50,380 nt of DNA from Alpinimonas psychrophila (GCF_014137865.1 NZ_JACGWU010000010.1:1-50380), one strand, 5' to 3'. Shown: positions 8,586 through 17,399, counted from the first letter of the stretch. The notes: generated from the letters alone by a model not told the origin. Program-made: numbers and translations.

Positions 8586-9547
8586 TTCAGCAGCACGCTG
8601 GGGATGTCGACCCGTGCCGTCGTGAGTCCGTAGGCGAACATCTGTTCTTCCATAAACGTCAGCGAGTTCAGATCAACGTCCGAGTTCCAGATCGGCAATA
8701 CCAAAGCCTGTGCGGCGGCATCAGGAATACTGGCGAGGGTGGTCAGTGCCGTGCGGAACGAAGCTGGGTCTGCCGCGATGGAAGCGGCGGTGGCAGCTAC
8801 TCCGCGTTGAAATGAAGCAACAATTTCGGGGTTGTCTGCTGCATAAGATTCGCTGGCTACATAGCATCCGACCATCAGGCCGGGAAGTGCCTCAACATAG
8901 GGTGATAGCACGGAGCGGTCGCCAGCATTCAGACCAGAGGTAACGAAGGGTTCAATGACCCAGGCAGCATCAATCTGCCCGGAGTCCAAAGCCGCGAGCA
9001 TGCTCGGGAACCCGAGTTCGACAAAACTGATACCGCTCACGTCGACCCCCGTGGCCTCAAGCGCGGTTTTGATGGTGACCTCACCGATGTTCTCTAGCGT
9101 GTTGACGGCGATGGTCTTTCCCGCCAAATCGTTCGGGCCTTGGATTGCACTTGCGCCAGGAACCAGGACAGCGGAGAAGTCCTCACCGACCGTTTTCGTG
9201 GCGGACGTGCCGGGGGCGATTATCATGAGCGGAAGTCCCTTGCTCTGAGCGAGCAGCACGCTCACGACGTTTGAGCCGGCGAAATGCGTTGTCCCGCTGA
9301 CAACGCCGGGGATGGCGGCAGCCCCTCCGGCACCGGTGTCCACCACTAAGTCGAGACCTTCAGCACTGAAGAATCCTTGTTGAACACCGTAGTCGAGAAA
9401 GGCAGACGGCATTCCGGCTGTTTCTGCGACATTCACGGTGACGGGAGCATCTCCACTCGGTGCCGTCGCATCGCCACTTCCACTGCTACAAGCTGAAAGA
9501 ACCAGAGTCGCGCCAAAAAAAAGCGCGAGAAGAGGTAAACGCTTCAT
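8582..9547 (-). CDS. ABC substrate-binding lipoprotein (SsuA/ThiY type), copy 1
   Basis: A 321-aa lipoprotein. The signal peptide MKRLPLLALFFGATLVLSAC ends in a lipobox (LSAC), so it is anchored outside the membrane. The mature part is an NMT1/SsuA-like periplasmic-binding fold: TAGMPSAFLDYGVQQGFFSA, GGAAAIPGVVSGTTHFA and DLAGKTIAVNTLENIGEV. It is a clear paralogue of the binding protein at 10560-11522, sharing GGAAAxPGVVSG, DLAGKT and QVDAAW/QIDAAW-like blocks. ATG 9547 is chosen because AGGAG sits just before it; the frame is open to 9587. No permease follows on this strand, so it probably feeds the permease pair encoded divergently. Confidence 0.88.
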   Translation of the reverse strand: MKRLPLLALFFGATLVLSACSSGSGDATAPSGDAPVTVNVAETAGMPSAFLDYGVQQGFFSAEGLDLVVDTGAGGAAAIPGVVSGTTHFAGSNVVSVLLAQSKGLPLMIIAPGTSATKTVGEDFSAVLVPGASAIQGPNDLAGKTIAVNTLENIGEVTIKTALEATGVDVSGISFVELGFPSMLAALDSGQIDAAWVIEPFVTSGLNAGDRSVLSPYVEALPGLMVGCYVASESYAADNPEIVASFQRGVAATAASIAADPASFRTALTTLASIPDAAAQALVLPIWNSDVDLNSLTFMEEQMFAYGLTTARVDIPSVLLK

Positions 9548-9584
9548 GAAGTCTCCTTTGATTGTGAGAAGCCCCCCGTTTTTC

Positions 9585-9614
9585 ATTATGGGTAGACCAA
9601 CGCACTGACGTTAA
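9585..9614 (-). promoter_or_regulatory. Candidate promoter for SBP copy 1 / hydroxylase
   Basis: On the minus strand, -35 TTAACG (9609-9614), an 18-bp spacer and -10 CATAAT (9585-9590) match the sigma-70 consensus at 4/6 and 5/6 positions. It would start transcription about 30 nt before the ATG at 9547. Confidence 0.5.
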
Positions 9615-9646
9615 CACGATGACCGCCAGTCAGAACGAGCTCTCAT

Positions 9647-9673
9647 TAATTATTCTTTAGAGCAGAACAATTA
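9647..9673. repeat. AT-rich inverted repeat, possible IclR operator or terminator
   Basis: TAATTATTC (9647-9655) and GAACAATTA (9665-9673) form an inverted repeat with 8 of 9 pairs and a 9-nt spacer. It ends right at the iclR stop codon and lies upstream of the SBP copy 1 promoter. It could be a regulator site or a weak iclR terminator. It is very AT-rich compared with its surroundings. Confidence 0.45.
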
Positions 9674-10441
9674 TTAGGTGAGCCGGGAGCCGATGTTGTC
9701 GGCAGCTTCGCGCAGCGATGGGATGAGGTCACGGAGCCGAGCATTCCCGCCGCGATCCGCTGGGACGCTGACTGCGAGGGATGCCACGGCATGACCTCGA
9801 CTATTGAAGATGCAAACGGCTACGGCGTGAAGGCCGTCCAAGCTCTCGTTGCGGTTGATGGCATAGCCCAACCGTTTGACATCGTCGAGTTCCTCGCGAA
9901 ACTCCTGGGGGTTGGTTATTGTCGTGGACGTCATCTTGCTGAGGTGTCCTCCGGTCAGGAAGTCGACTTCTTCCGGCGAGAGCGTTGAAAGCATCACTTT
10001 GCCTCCTGCCGTCGCATTGGCAGGCAGGAGTGTGCCGGTACGCGCCGAAACACGCACCGGGCGTTCGCACTCAACTCCGTCGATAAAGCGCGCACCGGAG
10101 CCTTCGAGGATGAGCAAGTTGACTGTTTCGTTGAGGTCTGCCGACAGACGCACCATCCACGGATGAGCCGCCTCACGAATTTCTCGCAGACCTGCCGGCG
10201 AGGCGGACAAGTCCATGAGTGCCGGGCCCGCGCGATAGGAGCGTGAGTTTCGTTCCTGCTGCACGAACCCTTGGAACGCGAGCGTGACAAGCAGGCGGTG
10301 AGCCGTTGACCGGGCCACGCCGAGCTCGGTGCTCACGTCTGTGACACGAAGGACATCGCGTTCTCGAAAGAGCAGAAGTAGGCGCAGAGCAGTATTTACG
10401 GACTCAATTGCATAGGGCGGTAGTTCCAGTTTGTTCTGCAT
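9674..10441 (-). CDS. IclR-family transcriptional regulator of the aromatic island
   Basis: A 255-aa protein. The N-terminal winged helix-turn-helix (residues about 10-70) contains TDVSTELGVARSTAHRLLVTL. The C-terminal IclR effector domain contains NETVNLLILEGSGARFIDGVE, LPANATAGGKVMLS and the closing GHAVASLAVSVPADRGG region. IclR proteins typically sense aromatic or small acidic metabolites. It sits between the two divergent arms of the island and most likely controls both. The frame opens at 10507, but ATG 10441 gives the normal IclR N-terminus. Confidence 0.9.
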   Translation of the reverse strand: MQNKLELPPYAIESVNTALRLLLLFRERDVLRVTDVSTELGVARSTAHRLLVTLAFQGFVQQERNSRSYRAGPALMDLSASPAGLREIREAAHPWMVRLSADLNETVNLLILEGSGARFIDGVECERPVRVSARTGTLLPANATAGGKVMLSTLSPEEVDFLTGGHLSKMTSTTITNPQEFREELDDVKRLGYAINRNESLDGLHAVAVCIFNSRGHAVASLAVSVPADRGGNARLRDLIPSLREAADNIGSRLT

Positions 10442-10559
10442 GAAAGAAAAGTGTGGCTCATTTTTCTGTTCAACGCCACTTCCGCCTAGTCTGACGAGGC
10501 CGAACACGGCGCGGCATTACGTCGAGTGCAACAAAATCCAACCACAGGGGAGTGGAAAG

Positions 10560-11522
10560 TTGAAAAAATCAATTTTAATTGGAATCGCAACATTGTCGGT
10601 GATAACGCTGAGCGCCTGTGGGGCCAGTGGCATGCCAGCTCCGGCGGAGTCCGGTGGCGCTGCCGCACCAACCGCCATCACGGTGGGTGTCATACCCATC
10701 GTCGATACGGCGCCCATCTGGCTCGGTAACGAGCAGGGGTTCTTCGCCGAGGAGGGTCTCGATCTCACCGTTCAGGTCACAACCGGTGGCGCCGCAGCCG
10801 TTCCCGGGGTCGTCTCGGGCGACTATGCTTTTGCCTTCGGCAACCTGGTCTCCGTGATGGTGGCTCGGGATGCGGGTCTCGACCTGCGGTACGTCGCCAA
10901 CGGAAACTCGACGGCGGGCACGCCCGATTTTGGTGCCATCATCGTTCGCGGTGATTCGCCCATTACATCGGCCTCTGATCTCGCCGGAAAGACCGTCTCG
11001 GTCAACAACCTCCAAAACATTGGCGACACAACAATTCGCCAGGTCGTCGAAGATGACGGCGGAGACTCCTCGACAATCCAGTTTGTCGAAGTTGCATTCC
11101 CTGACGCCGAGGCCGCCGTTGAGAACTCTCAGGTCGACGCTGCCTGGATTCTCGCCCCGTTCCTCAACTCGGCTGTCGCGAACGGTGCACGGGTTATTTC
11201 CTACAATTTCGCCGAGTTCGACGCGGATCTGGACATCGCCGGTTACTTCACCAGTGGAGAGACCATCATGAACGACCCGGAGCTCGTTACGAAGTTCCAG
11301 ACGGCAATGAATCGGTCGCTCGAATATGCTCAGGCAAACCCCGACGAGGTTCGCCGGATTGTGACCACATACACATCGATGACGGCCGATCAGCTCCAAA
11401 CTATGGTTTTGCCCGCATTCCGGGTGAACTTCAACATCCCGGCTGCAACGAAGCTTGGTGCCGCTGCTGTGAAGTTCGGAACGATAAAGACGGCACCAGA
11501 TCTGACGGTAATGCTGCCGTAG
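10560..11522 (+). CDS. ABC substrate-binding lipoprotein (SsuA type), copy 2
   Basis: A 320-aa lipoprotein with signal peptide LKKSILIGIATLSVITLSAC ending in the lipobox LSAC. The NMT1/SsuA-like fold is seen in DTAPIWLGNEQGFFAEEGLD, GGAAAVPGVVSGDYAFAFG and DLAGKTVSVNNLQNIGDT. The TTG start at 10560 is preferred over the open ATG at 10431 because AGGGGAG lies 7 nt before it and the signal peptide starts there. It heads the operon of two permeases, an ATPase and a 3-hydroxybenzoate-type hydroxylase, so an aromatic acid is a plausible ligand (inference). Confidence 0.88.
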   Translation: MKKSILIGIATLSVITLSACGASGMPAPAESGGAAAPTAITVGVIPIVDTAPIWLGNEQGFFAEEGLDLTVQVTTGGAAAVPGVVSGDYAFAFGNLVSVMVARDAGLDLRYVANGNSTAGTPDFGAIIVRGDSPITSASDLAGKTVSVNNLQNIGDTTIRQVVEDDGGDSSTIQFVEVAFPDAEAAVENSQVDAAWILAPFLNSAVANGARVISYNFAEFDADLDIAGYFTSGETIMNDPELVTKFQTAMNRSLEYAQANPDEVRRIVTTYTSMTADQLQTMVLPAFRVNFNIPAATKLGAAAVKFGTIKTAPDLTVMLP

Positions 11523-11577
11523 CTCAGTTACGTCGAGCAAAATTCCATTAGTTATCGGTAGGAACGGGAACAGCAGT

Positions 11578-12357
11578 ATGTCAAAACGTCTCACGAGCGC
11601 GGCCCTAGGGATCGCCGGCGTGCTGCTGTTCCTGATCACTTGGGAATTACTTCCCTTCGTGGGCGTGGTCAACGAGCGTTATCTTCCACCGGCGAGCCGC
11701 GTGCTCGTGGAGTTCTTCCACTATCTCGGTCAGTCTGCCTTCTGGGGCGATGTTGGCGAAACGATGACAGCCTGGGCGTTGGGGCTGGCCATTTCCATTG
11801 TTGCGGCGGTTGTGCTCGGCCTTGTTATTGGATCGAGTACTTTTCTTCGCCGGGCCACCAGCTCGACGATTGAGTTTCTCCGCCCCATCCCGTCCGTGGC
11901 GCTAATCCCACTGGCGGTCCTCCTCTTCGGAGTAAAAATTGAGTCATCGTTACTCTTGGTCTTCTACGCAGCCTTCTGGCAGGTGCTGCTTCAGGTGCTT
12001 TATGGCGTGGCGGATGTTGACCCGGTAGCGGAAAACACCGCCCGAAGCTACGGCTTGGGTAGGTTTGCCCGCATTCGCTATGTCGTCTGGCCGACAGTCT
12101 TGCCGTATCTGATGACGGGGATCCGGTTGGCATCAGCGGTGGCGCTCATTCTTGCAATCACTGCTGAGCTAATCATCGGTAGTCCGGGCCTCGGCCAGCA
12201 GATTGCCCTCACTCAGTCCGGAGGCGCGGTTCCGCAAATGTACGCCCTCATCGTCGCAACCGGCCTGATTGGTGTCCTCATTAACGCCGCCGTCAGGCTG
12301 TTAGAAAAGCGTGTCCTTTCTTGGCATACCTCCGTTCGGGGAGAGGTGGCCCTGTGA
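11578..12357 (+). CDS. ABC transporter permease (SsuC/TauC type) 1
   Basis: A 259-aa inner-membrane protein with about six hydrophobic segments. The permease-ATPase coupling (EAA-like) loop is AENTARSYGLGRFARIRYVV followed by WPTVLPYLMTGIRLA. The front part carries FLRPIPSVALIPLAVLLFG, typical of nitrate/sulfonate/taurine permeases. It overlaps the second permease gene by 4 bp (GTGA), suggesting a heterodimeric channel, whereas many SsuC-type systems use one permease as a homodimer. Confidence 0.88.
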   Translation: MSKRLTSAALGIAGVLLFLITWELLPFVGVVNERYLPPASRVLVEFFHYLGQSAFWGDVGETMTAWALGLAISIVAAVVLGLVIGSSTFLRRATSSTIEFLRPIPSVALIPLAVLLFGVKIESSLLLVFYAAFWQVLLQVLYGVADVDPVAENTARSYGLGRFARIRYVVWPTVLPYLMTGIRLASAVALILAITAELIIGSPGLGQQIALTQSGGAVPQMYALIVATGLIGVLINAAVRLLEKRVLSWHTSVRGEVAL

Positions 12358-13127
12358 GGTACCTCAAGAACGTCCTTTATTTCATCGGGCTGCCGGTTTT
12401 GCTTGTTGTGATGTGGTGGGCACTGACCCTCGGGCCAACAAACTTCTTTGTTCCGAAGCCGCTCGTCCTTGCCCAAACTTTCTGGGACGTCTGGGTCGGG
12501 GAGCGTTTCTGGACGGACTTTGTCCCCAGCATCCAGCGCCTAGTCATCGGGCTGGTGGCCACAATTGTGCTCGGGGTCATCTTTGGAGTCCTGATTGGAT
12601 CATTCCGCTGGCTCCGAAGCTTCACCGAGCCAATGCTGGAGTTCTTCCGAGCGATTCCCCCACCCGTTCTGGTTCCTCTCCTCATGCTGCTGGTGGGAAT
12701 CAACGACCAGATGAAGATCATAGTCATTGTCTCCGGCGCAATCTGGCCGGTCCTTCTGAACACCATTGAAGGTGTGCGGGCCGTCGATCCCGTGCTCAGT
12801 GACACCTCCAAGACATACAAAATCACCGGTTTTCCCCGGTTGCGGTATCTCGTGTTGCCGGGGGCGAGTCCTCAAATCATGACTGGTGTTCGGCAGAGCA
12901 CGTCAATTGCCCTCATCCTGATGGTGATTTCGGAGATGTTCGGTTCCTCTTCGGGGTTGGGTTTCACCATCGTGCTGTTTCAGCGCGGCTTCGCCATCCC
13001 AGAAATGTGGAGCGGAATCGTCGTTCTGGGTCTCGTGGGCATTGCGCTTTCTCTCATCTCTCAATTCATCGAACGCCGAGTCCTGAGATGGTACAACGGC
13101 TTGAAAGAGGTTCAACATGATGGTTAA
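12354..13127 (+). CDS. ABC transporter permease (SsuC/TauC type) 2
   Basis: A 257-aa permease, paralogous to the one before it: FFRAIPPPVLVPLLMLLVG and the coupling loop SDTSKTYKITGFPRLRYLVL. The GTG start at 12354 is used because it makes the standard 4-bp overlap with the previous stop and has GGGAGAGG upstream. The frame is open to 12321, but that would run deep into the previous gene. The ATPase gene overlaps its end by 11 bp. Confidence 0.87.
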   Translation: MRYLKNVLYFIGLPVLLVVMWWALTLGPTNFFVPKPLVLAQTFWDVWVGERFWTDFVPSIQRLVIGLVATIVLGVIFGVLIGSFRWLRSFTEPMLEFFRAIPPPVLVPLLMLLVGINDQMKIIVIVSGAIWPVLLNTIEGVRAVDPVLSDTSKTYKITGFPRLRYLVLPGASPQIMTGVRQSTSIALILMVISEMFGSSSGLGFTIVLFQRGFAIPEMWSGIVVLGLVGIALSLISQFIERRVLRWYNGLKEVQHDG

Positions 13128-13980
13128 TCATCCTGAGGGTATCGCGGCAGACTCCACCGGCGCCCCTCCCATGTTGTCGGTGAAGGGGCTGCGAAAGGTC
13201 TACCAAGTTGATGGCGGCGAGATTGAAGCGGTGCGTAACCTTACCTTTGATATTGCACCCGGTCAGCTCGTGTGCGTGGTCGGACCTTCTGGTGCGGGAA
13301 AGACGACTCTTCTGAAGTGCATTGCCGGACTCCTGAGTCCGACGTCGGGGTCGATTGAACTGCGTGGCGAGCCGGTCGTTGGACCGCCGCATTCCATGGC
13401 TGTGGTGTTCCAGGAGTATGGGCGCAGCCTCTACCCGTGGATGAGCGTGCGCGCCAACATTGAACTGCCGTTGAAGAACCAGGGAATGCCTCGGGCGGAA
13501 CGAAAGAAACTAGTGGACGAAGCCCTCGCTGCTGTCGAACTCTCGCACGTGCCTAACAGCTATCCCTGGCAGTTGTCAGGCGGCATGCAACAACGTGTCG
13601 CTATCGCTCGGGCCGTGGCCTACAAACCACAGATTCTGTTGATGGACGAGCCGTTCGCCGCCGTGGATGCCCAGACTCGCGCCGACCTCGAAGACCTCGT
13701 TCGCAACATTTGGCAGAAGCTCGGCGTGACGATCATTTTCATCACTCACGACATCGATGAATCCGTTTACCTCGGTGAGCGTGTTCTCGTGTTGTCGAAC
13801 TCGCCGACCGTCGTGCAGGAGGATCTCACTATTGACCTTCCTGTCGAACGCGATCAGCTAACCACGCGGTCGAGTGCACGTTTCACAGAATTGCGGGCGC
13901 ATGTCTATGAGCAGATTCAGTTGGCTAAGGCAGGAACCCTCACCGGTGCAGTGCCGGTCGTGAAGAAAAGACGGAAATAA
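13117..13980 (+). CDS. ABC transporter ATPase (SsuB/TauB type)
   Basis: A 287-aa nucleotide-binding subunit: Walker A GPSGAGKTT (near 64), Q-loop VFQEYGRSLYPW, signature LSGGMQQRVAIARA, Walker B ILLMDEPFAAVD and the switch histidine in IFITHDIDE. It belongs to the nitrate/sulfonate/taurine importer group. It completes the importer formed by the two permeases and the binding lipoproteins on either side of the iclR gene. GAAAGAGG precedes ATG 13117. An alternative ATG lies at 13120. Confidence 0.93.
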   Translation: MMVNHPEGIAADSTGAPPMLSVKGLRKVYQVDGGEIEAVRNLTFDIAPGQLVCVVGPSGAGKTTLLKCIAGLLSPTSGSIELRGEPVVGPPHSMAVVFQEYGRSLYPWMSVRANIELPLKNQGMPRAERKKLVDEALAAVELSHVPNSYPWQLSGGMQQRVAIARAVAYKPQILLMDEPFAAVDAQTRADLEDLVRNIWQKLGVTIIFITHDIDESVYLGERVLVLSNSPTVVQEDLTIDLPVERDQLTTRSSARFTELRAHVYEQIQLAKAGTLTGAVPVVKKRRK

Positions 13981-13996
13981 GGAGTGAGGAGCTCCC

Positions 13997-15877
13997 ATGC
14001 AGTTCTACCTCGAGGGTTATCGTCCCGGCGATCCGGAACTCGTTCCCGCCTCTGAAGACGCATACATCCCGGGAGCCCCGTTTCCCGACGAGGTCGATGT
14101 CCTCATCGTCGGTACCGGTCCGGCGGGATGCGTGCTTGCGGCACAGCTGACCGCATTTTCGGACATCCGCACACGTATCGTAGAACGCCGCGAAGGGCGG
14201 TTGCAGCGTGGGCAAGCGGACGGCGTCGCGTGTCGCACGGTGGAGATGTTTCAGGCCTTCGGCCTCGCGACAAAAATGCTCGCGGAGGCATATTCGGTAA
14301 ACGAGAGTGTTTTCTGGAGCCCGGACGTAGGCGACTCCTCGCACATTATTCGCACGGGGCGCGTTCACGATACGGAAGACGGGCTATCGGAGATGCCCCA
14401 CGTCATTGTCAACCAAGCTCGGCTGCAGGACTTCCTGCTCGAAAAAATGCAGAAGTCACCCAGCCGTCTCGAGCCCGATTACGGTGTCGAATTCGTTGCT
14501 CTTGAGATCGACCCGACGAGTGAACACCCCGTGCTCGTGACTCTGAGACGCGACAACGAAGAATTTCAGGTGAGGGCCACCTACGTCGTCGGTTGCGACG
14601 GAGCCCGAAGCGCCGTTCGCTCCGCCATTGGTCGCGAACTCCACGGGGACGTCGCGAACCACGCGTGGGGCGTGCTTGACGTCCTAGGGCTGAGTGACTT
14701 TCCCGATTGGAGAATGAAGGCGTTCATCCAGTCGGCGCATGCGGGCAACCTTCTGCTGATTCCGCGCGAGGGGGGCAACATGGTGCGACTCTACGTTGAT
14801 CTTGGCGAGGTGACCGGTCGGGATGACCTCAAGCAGATCACCGTCGAACAGGTCATTGCGACCGCGCAGCGCGTGCTCCTCCCCTTTGTCCTTGACGTGC
14901 GCGAGGTCGCGTGGTTCTCGGTCTACGAGATTGGGCAGAGGCTGACCGACAAGTTCGACGACGTTCCTCTCGAAGATATCGGCAGTCGAATACCGCAGGT
15001 CTTTGTGGCCGGGGATGCCTGTCACACGCACAGCGCGAAGGCAGGCCAAGGCATGAATGTGTCGATGCAGGATGGTTTCAATCTCGGCTGGAAGCTGGGA
15101 GCAGTTCTCGACGGTCGCAGCGGGCCTGCACTCCTGCACACTTATTCAGCCGAGCGCCAGGCCATTGCGCAGGGCCTCATCGACTTTGATAAGGAGTGGT
15201 CTACTCAGATGGCGCAGCCGCCGCGTGACCTTGGTCTCCCCGAGCGTGGCGGAATCGAACGCGGAGAATTGCAGGCGGCATTCGTGGAGTCGGGGCGCTA
15301 CACGGCTGGTCTTGCCACGCAGTACACGCCTTCCGTAATTACCGCGGACTCTGAGCATCAGACACTGGCGACGGGCTTTCCGCTCGGCATGCGCTTCCAC
15401 TCCGCACCGGTTGTACGCATTGGTGATGCCAAGCCCGTGCAGTTGGGGCACACCCACGAAGCGGATGGTCGATGGCGTCTCTATGCCTTCGTCGATTCGG
15501 AAGGGTCGCGCGCGGCGACATTATTCGATCACCTGCAGAACGTCGTGCTTCCACGCTTTACTCCGTCGGCAGCAGACCCAGACGCCGTCCTCGATGTGCG
15601 AGCCGTCTTTCCCCAGGGCCACCGCGAACTCAACCTCATCGATCTGCATCGGGTCTTGCGACCTCAAAAGGGCACGCTGGGTTTGCGGGATTATGAAAAG
15701 GCCTTCGCCATCGATCTTCACGGCGGTGACATCTATAAGGCGCGAGGCATCGACCCAATGGTGGGCGCGCTTGTCATAGTTCGCCCAGACCAATACGTCG
15801 CGCACGTTCTCCCGCTAGATGCGGTCGACGAACTCGACGCGTTCCTCGGCGGATGTCTCTTGAGGGCGACGAACTGA
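13997..15877 (+). CDS. mobA: 3-hydroxybenzoate 4-monooxygenase-like FAD hydroxylase
   Basis: A 626-aa flavoprotein of the phenol-hydroxylase group. The N-terminus MQFYLEGYRPGDPELVPAS and blocks such as GQADGVACRTVEMFQAFG, RVHDTEDGLSEMPHVIVNQA, NSPSRLEP-like KSPSRLEPDYG and AGDACHTHSAKAGQGMNVSM match, as I recall it, the MobA 3-hydroxybenzoate 4-hydroxylase of Comamonas almost block for block. The FAD motif is VDVLIVGTGPAGCVLA (near 34). The C-terminal thioredoxin-like domain (about 450-626) ends VVRPDQYVAHVLPL-like. The expected product from 3-hydroxybenzoate is protocatechuate. It starts 16 bp after the ATPase gene with AAGGAGTGAGGAG before it, so it is in the uptake operon. No ring-cleavage genes are in the window. 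Confidence 0.82.
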   Translation: MQFYLEGYRPGDPELVPASEDAYIPGAPFPDEVDVLIVGTGPAGCVLAAQLTAFSDIRTRIVERREGRLQRGQADGVACRTVEMFQAFGLATKMLAEAYSVNESVFWSPDVGDSSHIIRTGRVHDTEDGLSEMPHVIVNQARLQDFLLEKMQKSPSRLEPDYGVEFVALEIDPTSEHPVLVTLRRDNEEFQVRATYVVGCDGARSAVRSAIGRELHGDVANHAWGVLDVLGLSDFPDWRMKAFIQSAHAGNLLLIPREGGNMVRLYVDLGEVTGRDDLKQITVEQVIATAQRVLLPFVLDVREVAWFSVYEIGQRLTDKFDDVPLEDIGSRIPQVFVAGDACHTHSAKAGQGMNVSMQDGFNLGWKLGAVLDGRSGPALLHTYSAERQAIAQGLIDFDKEWSTQMAQPPRDLGLPERGGIERGELQAAFVESGRYTAGLATQYTPSVITADSEHQTLATGFPLGMRFHSAPVVRIGDAKPVQLGHTHEADGRWRLYAFVDSEGSRAATLFDHLQNVVLPRFTPSAADPDAVLDVRAVFPQGHRELNLIDLHRVLRPQKGTLGLRDYEKAFAIDLHGGDIYKARGIDPMVGALVIVRPDQYVAHVLPLDAVDELDAFLGGCLLRATN

Positions 15878-15913
15878 CGGTTCTGTCAACTGGTCCGGCG
15901 GAAAGCTAGTCGG

Positions 15914-17335
15914 CTAGAGGGCTTTGTCTAGCTCGACGACACTAGTGGTCGGGATTGTCGCGATCGCGCCGGTGGCAATGGTTTCGGCGACGGTCATGGC
16001 AATAGGAGCAGGGGTGATGCCAAACATGGCGGTCAGACCTTCGAGCCAGTCGCGTGCTTCGCCGCGCTGAGAAAGTTCGCGGGAGCGCATCATCGGGGTG
16101 TGCAAGAGCACGCCGGCGAAGTGGCGGAGGGCGTCTTCCGTCGTGGTCGCCGAGTCGGTCTTGCCGGCGACGCGCGCAATCTCGCCATCCAAGAGGTCAA
16201 AGATATGGGCGCGCAGAGCAACAACGCCGTCGGTCACACTGCGCTCGTGTCCAACGTCGATGAACTTGCGTGTCGCCGAGTCGACCAGCGCACGTGCCTC
16301 GCGAACGATGTGCTCTTCATCGAGGGGCGCATGGCGTCGGATGGTCTCGAGATCCAGGAGTTCGACACCTTCAATGTCGCGAACATCCGGATTGATATTG
16401 CGGGGCAACCCTAAGTCGATGAGCAACTGGCGTTCGGCCTGACAGGGCTGGTGTGAAACCAGCGAGAGGGAGCCCGTTTGTACAGGGCACGAAGAACGCT
16501 CAGCTTCACCCGGGGCGCTCTGCAAAATATTCCGTCCGGCGGAAAGTGTCTCTGCTTCGATGACGAAGTGGGGCGCTGTCGTGCAGGTCACAATGACGCC
16601 AGCCAAGGCTGCCTCGCGAGGATACTCGACGCGGCTGACGAGGGGAAGATTGTGGCTACTGGCAAATTTGGCGCCGCGCCCAGAAACTGAATAGACCCGC
16701 ACATCGGTGACTCCGCGGTCGCGCAGAGCGGCCAATGAGGCGGCGGCGTAGCGCCCCGTGCCCACCAGAAGAACACGGCACTCGGCCCAGTTCGTGATGC
16801 GTGACTCGGCTAAATCAAGGGACAGCCGAACAAGGGAACGCCCTGTTTCCCCAATCACGGTGGAGTTTTTGACCTGGCGGGAGGTCTCGGATGCGCGCTG
16901 AAAAAGACGCTCAAGCTCGGGGCTGGACGTGCCGACGTTACGGGCATGTTCCAAGGAACGCCGCACCTGACCGGCAATTTCTCCCTCGCCAATGACCACG
17001 GATTCAAGGCCCGAGGCAACGGAAAACAGGTGCTGCGCAACAGCATTTCCGTGCGCAAAATGAACGGTGTCGCGTAGGTGATTGGCGTCGACTTCAGCGA
17101 CCTGCGCCAGAGAATCAAAAACAGCGTTCATGGCAGCGACCGGCGAAACTCCCGCGGTCTCATCCATGTCGATGTACGCCTCGAAGCGGTTACACGTCGA
17201 GACAACGACGGCGCCAATAATGGCGGGGTGGGCCGATCGCACTAGCTCAGGAAGGAGTTCGGCGTCTGCCGCGGACAAGATTTCGAGAACCTCAAACGTC
17301 GTGTTCTTGTGGTTGGCAGAAAGCGAGAGAAGCAC
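15914..17335 (-). CDS. hemA: Glutamyl-tRNA reductase
   Basis: A 473-aa enzyme for the first committed step of C5 tetrapyrrole synthesis (Glu-tRNA to glutamate-1-semialdehyde). It shows SANHKNTTFEVLEILS, the catalytic cysteine in VVSTCNRFEAY, GLESVVIGEGEIAGQVR, the NADPH Rossmann segment VLLVGTGRYAAASLAAL and IDLGLPRNI. The frame is open to 17410, which would overlap hemE. GTG 17335 gives the usual family N-terminus and has a TAAGAT -10 box 7 nt upstream, so a leaderless GTG start is preferred. It is divergent from the rest of the heme cluster. Confidence 0.93.
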   Translation of the reverse strand: MLLSLSANHKNTTFEVLEILSAADAELLPELVRSAHPAIIGAVVVSTCNRFEAYIDMDETAGVSPVAAMNAVFDSLAQVAEVDANHLRDTVHFAHGNAVAQHLFSVASGLESVVIGEGEIAGQVRRSLEHARNVGTSSPELERLFQRASETSRQVKNSTVIGETGRSLVRLSLDLAESRITNWAECRVLLVGTGRYAAASLAALRDRGVTDVRVYSVSGRGAKFASSHNLPLVSRVEYPREAALAGVIVTCTTAPHFVIEAETLSAGRNILQSAPGEAERSSCPVQTGSLSLVSHQPCQAERQLLIDLGLPRNINPDVRDIEGVELLDLETIRRHAPLDEEHIVREARALVDSATRKFIDVGHERSVTDGVVALRAHIFDLLDGEIARVAGKTDSATTTEDALRHFAGVLLHTPMMRSRELSQRGEARDWLEGLTAMFGITPAPIAMTVAETIATGAIATIPTTSVVELDKAL

Positions 17336-17340
17336 GGGCG

Positions 17341-17348
17341 TAATCTTA
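17341..17348. promoter_or_regulatory. Overlapping divergent -10 boxes of hemA and hemE
   Basis: TAATCTTA reads TAATCT on the plus strand (toward hemE) and TAAGAT on the minus strand (toward hemA, 7 nt before its GTG). One near-symmetric sequence could therefore open for both directions. No good -35 elements are seen. Confidence 0.45.
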
Positions 17349-17399
17349 CGCCGCGGCGCTGGGAACTTAGCCGCTCGGGTCTCAGCGGAGTGAGGCAGA

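Noticed and set aside
10464-10492. Promoter TTCTGT / TAGTCT for the right arm of the aromatic island
   Set aside because: The -35 match is too weak to list as a feature, although a promoter must lie in the gap 10442-10559.
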